Made by a program: the position numbers and the translations under genes. A stretch of 64,000 bases of DNA from Nitrospirota bacterium (lineage in GTDB: Bacteria; Nitrospirota; UBA9217), in contig JALNZF010000008.1 in NCBI GenBank assembly GCA_023229435.1, positions 44,517-108,516 on the forward strand, given 5' to 3'. The notes under the pieces were generated by a model. The model was not told the DNA's origin and did not search any database. It worked only from the letters and a program-made list of their open reading frames with translations. Numbering within the stretch: position 1 is the stretch's first letter; each line of letters starts with the position of its first letter. Below, piece by piece: positions 17,391-25,282 of the stretch.

Positions 17391-17466
17391 TAATGCAAAC
17401 TTCAAATTGCAAAATGCAAAAGGGGAAATATTCTACAATTTTGCACTTTGCATTTTGCATTTTGAA
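17391..17466. repeat. Dispersed AT-rich inverted repeat, TTTGCATTTTGCA family (copy 3)
   Basis: TTGCAAAATGCAAAAGGGG and TTTTGCACTTTGCATTTTGC flank a short centre between etfB and etfA. Confidence 0.7.
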
Positions 17467-17485
17467 ATGGATTTAAGGAGTTCCC

Positions 17486-18676
17486 GTGAGTATTAAAGTC
17501 ATATCGGATACATGCACCGGATGCGAGACCTGCATTTCCGCGTGTCCCTTCGGCGCCATTGAAATGCGCGAGGGCAAGGCGTTCATCACCGATGCCTGCA
17601 CCCTGTGCGGCGCGTGCGTAGAGGTCTGCGAGTTCAAGGCCATCGAGAAAACGGATGAGGCTGTCGGTCCGGCTGTCGACCTCTCAGCGTACAAGGGAGT
17701 ATGGGTCTTTGCTGAACAGCACAAGGGCGGCATTGCCAGCGTTGCCCTCGAGCTCCTTGGAGAAGGCAGGAAGCTGGCTGATAAAAAGAACACCACCCTC
17801 TCCGCCGTTTTCATCGGCCACGGCATCAGGGCCGCAGCTCAAGAGCTTGTCGCCTTCGGTGCGGACACCGTGTATGTCGCCGATGACCCCGCGCTCAAGG
17901 ATTTCAATGACGATTCCTATGCCGCAATCCTGATCACCCTTGCAAAGCAGCATAAACCCGAGATAATCCTTGCCGGTGCAACGGCGATCGGACGCTCCTT
18001 CTTTCCCAAGGTAGCATCTTCGCTCCATACCGGCCTTACCGCTGACTGTACCGTGCTCGATATCGATGCCGACACCGGCCACCTGCACCAGACCCGTCCC
18101 GCCTTCGGCGGAAACATCATGGCCACCATCGTCACCCCCAACCACCGTCCTCAAATGGCGACGGTGAGGCATAAGGTGATGAAACCGGCGCCGCGCAATG
18201 ATTCACGAACCGGTGAGATCATTGACGTGAAGTATGACCCGTCAGGAGCAGTCCGCGCCAGGGTCATCAAGATCGTGGAGGAACTGGGCGAAACCGTCAA
18301 CATTTGTGAAGCGGACATTATTGTCGCAGGCGGCCGCGGACTGGGGAGCGCCAAGAACTTCCAGCTGCTGGAAGAACTGGCGAAAGCGCTTGGCGGCGCG
18401 GTTGCGGCGACACGGGGCGCTGTTGATGAAGGATGGATCCCCTACTCCCACCAGGTGGGCCAGACAGGCAAGACGGTCTGCCCCAAGCTCTACATCGCCT
18501 GCGGCATCTCCGGCGCGATCCAGCATATTGCCGGGATGCAGTCATCAGACGTCATTGTCGCGATCAACAAGGACCCCGATGCGCCGATCTTCAGCGTCGC
18601 GACGTATGGCATCGTCGGCGATGTGCATGAGGTGCTTCCGATCATGATCAGGAAGGTCAGGGAAATGCGGGGATAA
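17486..18676 (+). CDS. etfA: Electron transfer flavoprotein alpha subunit with N-terminal 2[4Fe-4S] ferredoxin domain
   Basis: 396 residues, longer than a plain ETF alpha because of an N-terminal bacterial-type ferredoxin domain. Cysteines C10, C13, C16, C20 (CTGCETCISACPFG) and C38, C41, C44, C48 (CTLCGACVEVCEF) would bind two [4Fe-4S] clusters. The ETF core follows from about residue 70, with the FAD-binding signature LYIACGISGAIQHIAGM..VAINKDP near the C-terminus. The GTG start has AAGGAG seven bases upstream. Ferredoxin-fused EtfA occurs in anaerobes, where the clusters may link ETF to ferredoxin or a membrane quinone oxidoreductase; the partner here is not visible. Confidence 0.94.
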   Translation: MSIKVISDTCTGCETCISACPFGAIEMREGKAFITDACTLCGACVEVCEFKAIEKTDEAVGPAVDLSAYKGVWVFAEQHKGGIASVALELLGEGRKLADKKNTTLSAVFIGHGIRAAAQELVAFGADTVYVADDPALKDFNDDSYAAILITLAKQHKPEIILAGATAIGRSFFPKVASSLHTGLTADCTVLDIDADTGHLHQTRPAFGGNIMATIVTPNHRPQMATVRHKVMKPAPRNDSRTGEIIDVKYDPSGAVRARVIKIVEELGETVNICEADIIVAGGRGLGSAKNFQLLEELAKALGGAVAATRGAVDEGWIPYSHQVGQTGKTVCPKLYIACGISGAIQHIAGMQSSDVIVAINKDPDAPIFSVATYGIVGDVHEVLPIMIRKVREMRG

Positions 18677-18678
18677 CT

Positions 18679-19617
18679 ATGAAAATAGCATTCGTCTTTC
18701 CCGGCCAGGGTTCGCAGTACCTTGGCATGGCAAAGGAGTTCGTAGAAAATTTTGATGAATCAAGGGAAGTCTTTGCGGTCGCAAGTTCAGTGCTCGGCTA
18801 TGACCTCCTCCAGCTCTGTCTGAACGGCCCGGTCGAGAAACTGAACCTTACCGAGTACACCCAGCCCGCAATACTGAGCGCGAGCATCGCCATATTACAG
18901 CCGCTCGTGAGAAGAGGATTGGAGGCTTCTGCTGCGGCCGGCCATAGCCTCGGCGAATATACCGCCATAACCGCAGCCGGCGGGTTCGAATTCAAGGACG
19001 CCGTCGCGCTGGTACAAAAGCGCGGCAGGTTCATGCAGGAGGCCGTACCTGAAGGAACCGGCCTCATGGCCGCAATTCTCGGCATGGAGCGGCAGGACGT
19101 AGAAAAAACTTGCCATGAAGCAGCCAAAAATGGTATAGTTGCCCCTGCAAATTACAACTCTCCGGGTCAGATCGTTATCGCCGGCGAGAAAACGGCCGTG
19201 GAAAAGGCCATGGAGCTTGCCAGGGCTGCCGGAGCGAAAAAAGTGATCCCGCTCTCCGTAAGCGTGCCTTCACACTGTGCCATGATGAAGCAGGCCGGAG
19301 AGCGGCTTGCGCAGGAATTCGAAAAAGTAACCATCCGCGATCTGAACATCCCGATCGTGAATAACGCGGATGCGAAGTTTATCCGGACGGCTGCGGAGCT
19401 CAGGACATCGCTCATCAAGCAGATCAGTGCTCCGCTCTTTTGGGAAGATTCGATCAATACTCTGGTCAGCGGCGGCTTTGATACCTTCATCGAAATCGGA
19501 CCCGGCAAGGTACTCTCCGGCCTGATAAAGCGGATCACAAAAAACTCAAAAGTGCTGAACGTCGAAGACCAGAGAAGCATGCAGGAAACCTTAAAAGCAT
19601 TGGAAATTGCAGGTTGA
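18679..19617 (+). CDS. fabD: Malonyl-CoA-ACP transacylase FabD
   Basis: 312 residues. FabD loads malonate from CoA onto ACP for chain elongation. The nucleophile S90 lies in AAGHSLGEYTA and the catalytic His in VPSHCAMM at about residue 200; the N-terminal FPGQGSQYLGM is also typical. The ATG lies two bases after the etfA stop. The last codons (LEIAG) are encoded by the first arm of an AT-rich dispersed repeat, so the C-terminus seems to have been altered by the repeat. Confidence 0.95.
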   Translation: MKIAFVFPGQGSQYLGMAKEFVENFDESREVFAVASSVLGYDLLQLCLNGPVEKLNLTEYTQPAILSASIAILQPLVRRGLEASAAAGHSLGEYTAITAAGGFEFKDAVALVQKRGRFMQEAVPEGTGLMAAILGMERQDVEKTCHEAAKNGIVAPANYNSPGQIVIAGEKTAVEKAMELARAAGAKKVIPLSVSVPSHCAMMKQAGERLAQEFEKVTIRDLNIPIVNNADAKFIRTAAELRTSLIKQISAPLFWEDSINTLVSGGFDTFIEIGPGKVLSGLIKRITKNSKVLNVEDQRSMQETLKALEIAG

Positions 19618-19700
19618 AGATTGGAAATTTTAAATTTCAGGAAGACACCGGTACGACGAAATTAAATTTTCATTTTCCAATTTCCAATCTTCAATTTCCA
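19601..19700. repeat. Dispersed AT-rich inverted repeat, TTGGAAATTGAAGATT family (copy 2)
   Basis: TTGGAAATTGCAGGTTGAAG and TTTTCCAATTTCCAATCTTCAATT arms; the 5' arm overlaps the last codons and stop of fabD. Confidence 0.65.
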
Positions 19701-19714
19701 ATGAGGAGTTGCCC

Positions 19715-20455
19715 ATGAGTCTTAGCGGCAAGATAGCGCTCGTCACCGGCGCTGCACAGGGAATCGGCAGGGATATCGCGCTTGCGCTCGCGGCAGATGG
19801 CGCTGATGTCGCAATCTGCGACGTGAACCTCGAGGCCGCGCAGAAGACCGCCGCGGACATCGAAGCAAAGGGCCGAAGATCCCTTGCCGTCAAAGCCAAC
19901 GTTGCCGCGTCCGCCGACGTCATCTCCATGATCGATCAGGTTGTCGAGAAGCTCGGCAGGATCGACATCCTGGTGAACAACGCCGGCATCACCCGTGACG
20001 GGCTCATTCTCCGTATGAAGGAAGAGGATTGGGACCTGGTGCTCAGCATCAATCTGAAAGGCTCGTTCTTGTGCACCAAGGCAGCGCTCAAGTACATGAG
20101 CAAACAGCGGGGCGGAACCATCATCAACATCGCCTCGATCGTCGGCGCCATGGGCAACGCCGGTCAGGCGAACTACGTTGCATCCAAGGCAGGCCTCATC
20201 GGCTTGACCAAGACCATCGCACGGGAATATGCGAGCCGCGGTATCACGGCAAACGCCGTGGCCCCCGGTTTTATCGATACCGCCATGACGCAGGCGCTGT
20301 CGGAGAATGTCAAGGCGGAACTCGCGAAGCAGATACCCATGGGCAAGCTCGGCACCTCTGAAGATGTGGCAAATGCGATCCGTTTCCTTGCTTCACCCTG
20401 GGCGTCATACATTACCGGCCAGGTGATCCATGTTAACGGCGGAATGTACATGTAG
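19715..20455 (+). CDS. fabG: 3-oxoacyl-ACP reductase FabG
   Basis: 246 residues, short-chain dehydrogenase/reductase. FabG reduces 3-oxoacyl-ACP with NADPH. It shows the TGAAQGIGRD nucleotide motif, NNAGITRD, N113, and the catalytic S141, Y154 and K158 (YVASKAG). The C-terminal VIHVNGGMYM is typical of FabG. The ATG at 19715 has GAGGAG at six bases; the TTG two codons upstream is less likely. Confidence 0.96.
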   Translation: MSLSGKIALVTGAAQGIGRDIALALAADGADVAICDVNLEAAQKTAADIEAKGRRSLAVKANVAASADVISMIDQVVEKLGRIDILVNNAGITRDGLILRMKEEDWDLVLSINLKGSFLCTKAALKYMSKQRGGTIINIASIVGAMGNAGQANYVASKAGLIGLTKTIAREYASRGITANAVAPGFIDTAMTQALSENVKAELAKQIPMGKLGTSEDVANAIRFLASPWASYITGQVIHVNGGMYM

Positions 20456-20528
20456 GGTCAATATTCATTACGATTCAATGCAGACGTATGATGCACGGTA
20501 GTAAGAACATAATCAGAGGAGGATGACA

Positions 20529-20765
20529 ATGGCAGATGTGGTGGCAAAAGTAAAAAAGATCATTTCCGAGCAGCTCGGCGTACCAGAAGCGGACGTAAAA
20601 CCCGAGGCGTCGTTCGTGAACGACCTTGGCGCTGATTCACTCGACACCGTGGAGCTCGTTATGGCGCTCGAGGAGGAATTCGGCGTGGAGATCCCTGATG
20701 AAGATGCCGAGAAGATAGCGACCGTGCAGAACGCGATCGACTATATCAAGGCGAAAGCAAAGTAA
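20529..20765 (+). CDS. acpP: Acyl carrier protein
   Basis: 78 residues, acidic. The phosphopantetheine attachment serine is S37 in LGADSLDTVELVMALEEEF. ACP carries growing acyl chains between the Fab enzymes encoded around it. Two ATGs occur six bases apart; the second, at 20529, is spaced six bases from GAGGAGG and gives the standard N-terminus MADVVAKVKK. Confidence 0.97.
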   Translation: MADVVAKVKKIISEQLGVPEADVKPEASFVNDLGADSLDTVELVMALEEEFGVEIPDEDAEKIATVQNAIDYIKAKAK

Positions 20766-20775
20766 CAGTCAGACA

Positions 20776-20866
20776 GCGGGAATACGGAAGATCAGAGAAC
20801 AGATGACGGATAACTGACTTGAGGTTATGATTCGGTCTGTCTTCTGTGCTCATTCTTCTATTCCTA
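20776..20866. repeat. Imperfect inverted repeat after acpP
   Basis: GGGAATA..GAAGATCAGAG..ACAGATGAC pairs loosely with GGTCTGTCTTCTG..CATTCTTCTATTCC. It may belong to a CAGAAGTCAGAAG-type repeat family, of which a shorter piece (TGACTTCTGACTTC) is near 2284. Confidence 0.4.
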
Positions 20867-20898
20867 TGCTATGCTGTCCTCTGTATTCCGCAGTACTT

Positions 20899-20961
20899 CC
20901 GAAAGCCAGAAGACCTCTCACTCAGGCACACGAGTCGGTTTTTTGGCTTTTCGGATTTTTT
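20899..20961 (+). terminator. Intrinsic terminator between acpP and fabF
   Basis: CCGAAAGCCA (20899-20908) pairs with TGGCTTTTCGG (20944-20954) with one bulged base; an inner ACTC..GAGT hairpin fills the loop; ATTTTTT follows at once. It would end or attenuate the operon after acpP. A weak TTGCTC-16-TATTCT promoter-like pair lies just after it (20960-20987) and could restart transcription into fabF. Confidence 0.6.
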
Positions 20962-21092
20962 GCTCTGTAAGAGACAGCCTGTATTCTGGTAAGCGGGCAA
21001 CATCATATATGCAGGTTTGTGAAACTACGTGGCACACTATCCTCCGCTGGAGCATTGTTCTCTAATGGAGTTTATGCAGGAGGTACCGTCGT

Positions 21093-22334
21093 TTGAAAAA
21101 AAGAGTTGTCGTCACCGGCGTCGGGATGATCACCCCGGTCGGCCTGGACACGGAAACAAGCTGGGGCGGCTTGATCAACGGCAGGTCCGGCATAGGCCCG
21201 ATCACGCAGTTCGATGACAAGGCCATCCCCACGCAGATCGCGGGGGAGGTCAAGGGATTCGATCCGGCCAAGTACATCGAAGCCAAGGAGATCAAGAAGA
21301 TGGATCGGTTCATTCATCTCGGGATCGCCGCGAGCCAAATGACGATGGACAGCTCAAAGCTCATCGTGACGCCCGAGAATGCAGAGCGCGTGGGTGTCAC
21401 GGTCGGCGCCGGCATCGGCGGGTTGCCCGCGATCGAGCGGACCTACCGTGCATACATGGAAAAGGGTTTCCGCCGGATCACACCCTTCTTCATTCCCATG
21501 TCCATCATTAATGAGATGGCCGGGCATATCTCCATGCGCTTCGGCGCGAAAGGCCCGAACTCCTGCGTCGTTACTGCCTGCGCCACGGGCACCCACTCCA
21601 TCGGCGACGCCTTCAAGATCATACAGCGCGGCGACGCCGATGCCATGATCGCCGGCGGCAGCGAGTCCTGCATCTGCCCTCTCGGCGTCGGCGGGTTCAA
21701 CGCGATGAAGGCCCTCTCGACCCGAAACAGCGAGCCCGAGCGCGCCAGCCGTCCGTTCGACGCGGAGCGTGACGGCTTCATCATGGGTGAAGGCTCGGGA
21801 ATGCTTGTTGTCGAGGAGCTGGAATTCGCCAAAGCACGGGGGGCGCATATCTACGCCGAGGTGATCGGCTATGGCATGTCCGGCGACGCTTACCATATCA
21901 CCTCACCGGCTCCGAACGGCGAAGGAGCGGCCCGGTGCATGAAGATGGCCATCAAGGACGCCGGCATCAACCCGGCTGACGTGGGTTACATCAATGCCCA
22001 TGGCACCTCGACCAAGTATGGCGACGAGCTCGAGACCCTGGCGATCAAGACCGTCTTCGGCGATGACGCCTATAGAATACCGGCAAGCTCCACAAAATCG
22101 ATGACCGGCCATCTGCTCGGCGCGGCCGGCGGTGTTGAAGCCGTCATTTCCGTTCTCGCGCTGGACCGCGGCGTCCTTCCGCCCACGATCAACCTGGAGA
22201 ACCCTGATCCGGAGTGCGATCTGGACTATATCCCGCACACGGCCAGACAGGTCCAGGTGGAGATAGCCATGTCCAACTCATTCGGCTTTGGCGGCACGAA
22301 CGCCTGCCTGGTCTTCCGGAGATTTCGAAAATAA
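21093..22334 (+). CDS. fabF: 3-oxoacyl-ACP synthase II FabF
   Basis: 413 residues. FabF elongates acyl-ACP by condensation with malonyl-ACP. The Cys-His-His triad is visible: C163 in VTACATGTHSIGDA, His in YINAHGTSTKYGD at about 303 and His in STKSMTGHLLGAAGG at about 340. The start is TTG with AGGAGG nine bases upstream, directly before KKRVVVTGVGM where homology begins. The stop is followed one base later by the rnc ATG. Confidence 0.95.
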   Translation: MKKRVVVTGVGMITPVGLDTETSWGGLINGRSGIGPITQFDDKAIPTQIAGEVKGFDPAKYIEAKEIKKMDRFIHLGIAASQMTMDSSKLIVTPENAERVGVTVGAGIGGLPAIERTYRAYMEKGFRRITPFFIPMSIINEMAGHISMRFGAKGPNSCVVTACATGTHSIGDAFKIIQRGDADAMIAGGSESCICPLGVGGFNAMKALSTRNSEPERASRPFDAERDGFIMGEGSGMLVVEELEFAKARGAHIYAEVIGYGMSGDAYHITSPAPNGEGAARCMKMAIKDAGINPADVGYINAHGTSTKYGDELETLAIKTVFGDDAYRIPASSTKSMTGHLLGAAGGVEAVISVLALDRGVLPPTINLENPDPECDLDYIPHTARQVQVEIAMSNSFGFGGTNACLVFRRFRK

Positions 22335-22335
22335 G

Positions 22336-23034
22336 ATGCCTTCCCTCTCGGACATCCAGCAGCGAATCGGGTATACCTTCAAGGACGCGGAGCTCCTCGA
22401 ACGCGCGCTCACCCACAAGTCCTACGCGAACGAAAACCGGGTCCCCTATCACAATGAACGGATGGAGTTCCTCGGCGATTCCGTCCTTAGTCTCGTCATA
22501 AGCGAATATCTGATGAAAACCTGCCCAGACTCGACCGAAGGCGACCTCTCAAGGCTCAGGGCGGCAGTCGTGAGCGAACCCGCCCTCGCCGCCGTTTCCC
22601 GTGGGATCGCGCTTGGCGACCATCTTCTGCTCGGCAAAGGAGAAGATCAAACCGGCGGAAGGAACAAGGATTCGCTCCTTTCCGACTGTCTTGAAGCCCT
22701 CATTGCAGCCGTCTATCTGGATTCGGGCAAGGATGCCGCAGAGTCGCTCGTCATTCGCCTTTTCGAAGAGGTCATAACGAAATCCAGCACATCCGGCGGG
22801 TCGCTGGATTATAAGACCGAACTCCAGGAACTCTGCCAGGAACAACTCAAACAGCTTCCGGAATACCGCAGTGTTTCCGAGACAGGCCCTGATCACCAGA
22901 AACTGTTCGAGATGGAAGTATGGGTCAAGGGACAGCTTTCCGGCCGCGGCCTGGGGAAGAGCAAGAAGGAAGCGGAACAACGGGCGGCTAAGGAAGCGCT
23001 GGCGATGCTCTCAGAGAAAACAAACCACTGCTAA
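22336..23034 (+). CDS. rnc: Ribonuclease III
   Basis: 232 residues. RNase III cleaves double-stranded RNA in rRNA maturation and regulation. The catalytic signature NERMEFLGDSVLSLVISEYL, the second acidic site DCLEALIAAVYLDSG and the C-terminal dsRNA-binding domain (DYKTELQELCQ..GLGKSKKEAEQRAAKEAL) are complete. The frame overlaps fabF upstream, but the ATG at 22336, one base after the fabF stop, is where homology starts. In Geobacter-like genomes rnc is followed directly by a radical SAM gene and era; here an accessory island intervenes. Confidence 0.95.
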   Translation: MPSLSDIQQRIGYTFKDAELLERALTHKSYANENRVPYHNERMEFLGDSVLSLVISEYLMKTCPDSTEGDLSRLRAAVVSEPALAAVSRGIALGDHLLLGKGEDQTGGRNKDSLLSDCLEALIAAVYLDSGKDAAESLVIRLFEEVITKSSTSGGSLDYKTELQELCQEQLKQLPEYRSVSETGPDHQKLFEMEVWVKGQLSGRGLGKSKKEAEQRAAKEALAMLSEKTNHC

Positions 23035-23392
23035 TCAGAAACAACCGCGCTTACCAGGATGTTCCCGTAGAATATAATCCCTCACGTTGATCTTCGAGAA
23101 ACACACCCGCGAACCCCGCTTTCAGATCCTCTTTTATATAAGTCCGACAGAGAGTCAACTTCTTTTTTCTTGCTGAGCTTGGACAAATATGATACGCTCG
23201 GCCATCATTTGATATCGCTTTTTGCGGAGCAAAGTTATTTTCCGCCTCGACAATACCTGAACTTTGTTTTTCAATAAGACGGGAACCGATCACGCTGTCA
23301 TTTAGCATATTCCTTGTTAAACTCGCTAATATCACTAATCCGTTATTAGCGAGGGGGGCTAATCAATAACTTAGTCGTGAGGATAAGTAGTT
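23035..23392. other. Gene-poor gap at the left edge of the accessory island
   Basis: No convincing gene. A 94-residue frame on the minus strand (23051-23335) shows no recognisable domain and is not called. A perfect 10-bp inverted repeat, CTCGCTAATA (23322-23331) and TATTAGCGAG (23344-23353), lies just before the first island gene; TCGCTAATA recurs in the next intergenic hairpin (23872-23932). Confidence 0.5.
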
Positions 23393-23854
23393 ATGAATAA
23401 CAACGTACGGCGATGGCTAATAACTCCTATCATCGTAGCGTGTCTGTATTGGTCATTCGATGGCATTCTATATTTTGCCAGCAGCCTCCTCCCATCAATT
23501 AAAACATGGATCATCACAAAGACCATATGTTTGCCAATTCTGTCTGTTGTCGTTTTTGCCCTCATTATTACTACCCGGACTAAATCGAAAAAAGACATTC
23601 TAATTATTGGCTTCATGGCTACGCTGGCAATCTGGCTCTTAAGTTCCTTTTATATGCTTTTCATGAGTGCCTTTTCTGAAAAAGGAATGATGCCAATTCT
23701 CGGTGTAGCTTGGTTAATCATATATTTTCCTATGACAGCGATTATGGCCGCAACTTACAGTGGCGGTCTTTGGGGTTTATTTGCAACAACAATAATACTA
23801 CCAACGGCTACGATTATTCTAAGAATCAAGCCACCGAAAGGTTTGTCAGAGTAG
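23393..23854 (+). CDS. Hypothetical multi-pass membrane protein (island gene A)
   Basis: 153 residues with about five hydrophobic segments, the last near the C-terminus, separated by short charged loops (TTRTKSKKD). I do not recognise a family. GAGG lies about ten bases before the ATG. Base composition is clearly more AT-rich than the fab operon beside it, which points to horizontal acquisition. An imperfect hairpin follows the stop, as in a mobile gene cassette. Confidence 0.6.
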   Translation: MNNNVRRWLITPIIVACLYWSFDGILYFASSLLPSIKTWIITKTICLPILSVVVFALIITTRTKSKKDILIIGFMATLAIWLLSSFYMLFMSAFSEKGMMPILGVAWLIIYFPMTAIMAATYSGGLWGLFATTIILPTATIILRIKPPKGLSE

Positions 23855-23871
23855 TCACTGAGACAAGAAAT

Positions 23872-23932
23872 GATCCTAACACTCGCGTCGTGAGGGTCGC
23901 TAATAGACGCGCCCCTCACGCGCTCGTTAATC
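23872..23932 (+). other. attC-like imperfect hairpin between island genes A and B
   Basis: GATCCTAAC at the left and GTTAATC at the right bound a stem in which CGTGAGGG (23889-23896) pairs with CCCTCACG (23913-23920), extended by GCG/CGC. The AAC..GTT ends and central unpaired spacer resemble integron attC sites, but the outer boxes deviate from the RYYYAAC/GTTRRRY consensus. Confidence 0.35.
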
Positions 23933-24342
23933 AAGTTTTTGATAAATTCATTTCCCTAATTGGGGTAATATTTTTTATAAGCGATTTGCTTTTTCCAGTA
24001 TGGCTGATCAGTATTATTGTTTTTCTAAAAAAGGAAGAGTGGGAATCTTGGAAAGCATGGTGCATAGCTTCAACATTCTGTCTTGTCCAAGCTTATTTTG
24101 TAGCGAAATTTATAGGGTGGAATCTTGGAGCATATACTTTGATTTGGGCGGGCACATTGGCATCGTCGTTGTTTTATGACTTGCCACCAAGCACATCAAT
24201 AACTTCCTATCTCACACCTTTTCAGTTGTGGCTAGAATTTTGGGTCGCCCCTCCTGTGATAATCGTCATTATTCCAACTTTGGTCATATATATTTTTTCA
24301 ATAAAAATTAAAACGTATGCAGCAAAGAAGAAAATAGTCTAA
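23890..24342 (+). CDS. Hypothetical multi-pass membrane protein (island gene B), start uncertain
   Basis: The frame encodes four hydrophobic segments from about GVIFFISDLLFPVWLISIIV onward and ends with a basic tail (KIKTYAAKKKIV). No family is recognised. No ATG is available after the stop of gene A in this frame; GTG at 23890 gives 150 residues but lies in the hairpin and lacks a ribosome-binding site, and TTG at 23986 is another choice. It could also be the frameshifted second half of gene A, although each half already looks like a complete small membrane protein. Confidence 0.45.
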   Translation: MRVANRRAPHALVNQVFDKFISLIGVIFFISDLLFPVWLISIIVFLKKEEWESWKAWCIASTFCLVQAYFVAKFIGWNLGAYTLIWAGTLASSLFYDLPPSTSITSYLTPFQLWLEFWVAPPVIIVIIPTLVIYIFSIKIKTYAAKKKIV

Positions 24343-24355
24343 AATAAATGAAATT

Positions 24356-24413
24356 GTATAACGAATCGTTCCACGCCGACCGCTTCGCGCCGCAGGAATG
24401 GGGCGATATATAA
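24356..24413 (+). other. Second cassette-boundary-like structure
   Basis: Fourteen bases after gene B, GTATAACG..ATCGTTCC is followed by GGAATGGGGCGAT and TATAACG. ATCG/CGAT and TTCC/GGAA can pair. The right end shows a direct rather than inverted TATAAC, which weakens an attC reading. Confidence 0.25.
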
Positions 24414-24437
24414 CGGCATGAAAGGCGATCTCTAATT

Positions 24438-24692
24438 GTGAATACTTTAGAAAGGACGTGCGGCACGGTAGGCGCCGTATTCGCTATCGTCGGTTTGGCT
24501 TGGTTTCTGATCTGTTTTTCTGCTCCTGAAGCAACATGGTGGAATTCTCTCTGGTTCTTCTTCATCATATTTTTATTCTCACTATCTTTAGGCATTATTG
24601 GACGGAAGACCAGCAGAGGCATTACAGGCATACTTATTGGAAGCCTTGGTTTTATAGGTGTCAGCCTGCTATTGTACGTTGGATATCCATAG
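24438..24692 (+). CDS. Hypothetical small membrane protein (island gene C)
   Basis: 84 residues with three hydrophobic segments, roughly 10-30, 37-55 and 60-82. No family is recognised. The start is GTG; no good ribosome-binding site is visible. It lies in the same orientation as genes A and B and shares their AT-rich composition. Confidence 0.5.
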   Translation: MNTLERTCGTVGAVFAIVGLAWFLICFSAPEATWWNSLWFFFIIFLFSLSLGIIGRKTSRGITGILIGSLGFIGVSLLLYVGYP

Positions 24693-24764
24693 TATTGTCG
24701 ACGTTTCTTTCCAAATAGTAGCGAATCACGACCGATCCCCCTCCAAAAACCTTAAAATATTCAT

Positions 24765-24801
24765 TTGACAGCCGGTATAATTAAGGTATAATTTCTATAC
24801 C
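24765..24801 (+). promoter_or_regulatory. Promoter with overlapping palindromic operator for the BrnT/BrnA-like pair
   Basis: TTGACA (24765-24770), a 16-base spacer and TATAAT (24787-24792). GGTATAATTTCTATACC (24785-24801) is an inverted repeat covering the -10 box, a natural site for autorepression by the toxin-antitoxin complex. The ATG at 24802 falls at about the expected transcription start, so the toxin mRNA may be leaderless. Confidence 0.6.
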
Positions 24802-25071
24802 ATGGAATTCGAATTCGACCCCAAGAAAAGCGAAAGCAACAAACAAAAGCACGGGCTTGATTTCCATGAAGCGAAAGCTTTGTGGGATGACCCCGATCTC
24901 ATTGAGATCCCCGTTCAAACCATTGATGAGCCACGATACCTGGTGATTGCAACGATAGAGGGGAAGCATTGGTCGGGAGTCATCACCTATCGAGGCGATA
25001 AGGTAAGAATTATATCGGTGCGACGATCTAGGAAAGAGGAGGTGGATATATATGAAAGTGAAAGCGCGTGA
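24802..25071 (+). CDS. brnT: BrnT family toxin (type II, RelE-like fold)
   Basis: 89 residues. The N-terminal FEFDPKKSESNKQKHGLDFHEAK matches the BrnT/DUF497 family, as does the C-terminal YRGDKVRIISVRRSRKEEVDIYE. BrnT toxins are RelE-like ribonucleases that inhibit translation and are neutralised by a DNA-binding BrnA antitoxin. The following gene overlaps it by 20 bases and encodes a CopG-type protein, as expected for the antitoxin. No ribosome-binding site precedes the ATG. The closest match is by motif only; no search was done. Confidence 0.85.
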   Translation: MEFEFDPKKSESNKQKHGLDFHEAKALWDDPDLIEIPVQTIDEPRYLVIATIEGKHWSGVITYRGDKVRIISVRRSRKEEVDIYESESA

Positions 25072-25282
25072 TTTCGACAAGAAATTCGATGAAGGTGCGG
25101 ATATTTTGAAGCACCTTGATTTGAAAAAGGCAAAAAGGCCCGAGCGGGAGCAGAAACGAGTAAACGTCGATTTCCCTGTGTGGATGATCCAATTATTGGA
25201 CAAAGAGGCAAAACGTCTCGGAGTCCCCCGCCAGTCAATTATCAAAGTCTGGGTGGCGGAACGCCTTGAAAAAGCATCGTAG
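25052..25282 (+). CDS. CopG/BrnA-like antitoxin
   Basis: 76 residues. The C-terminal half, RVNVDFPVWMIQLLDKEAKRLGVPRQSIIKVWVAERLE, is a ribbon-helix-helix (CopG-type) DNA-binding domain; the N-terminal half, acidic and basic with little structure, would wrap the toxin. AAAGAGGAGG lies before the ATG within the end of brnT. It would repress its own promoter through the palindrome at 24785-24801. Confidence 0.82.
   Translation: MKVKARDFDKKFDEGADILKHLDLKKAKRPEREQKRVNVDFPVWMIQLLDKEAKRLGVPRQSIIKVWVAERLEKAS

Noticed and set aside
23051..23335. 94-residue minus-strand frame in the gap after rnc
   Set aside because: No recognised domain, no good ribosome-binding site, overlaps an inverted repeat; not strong enough to call.
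24356..24413. Perfect attC site
   Set aside because: The ends carry TATAAC in direct, not inverted, orientation; kept only as a weak cassette-boundary candidate.
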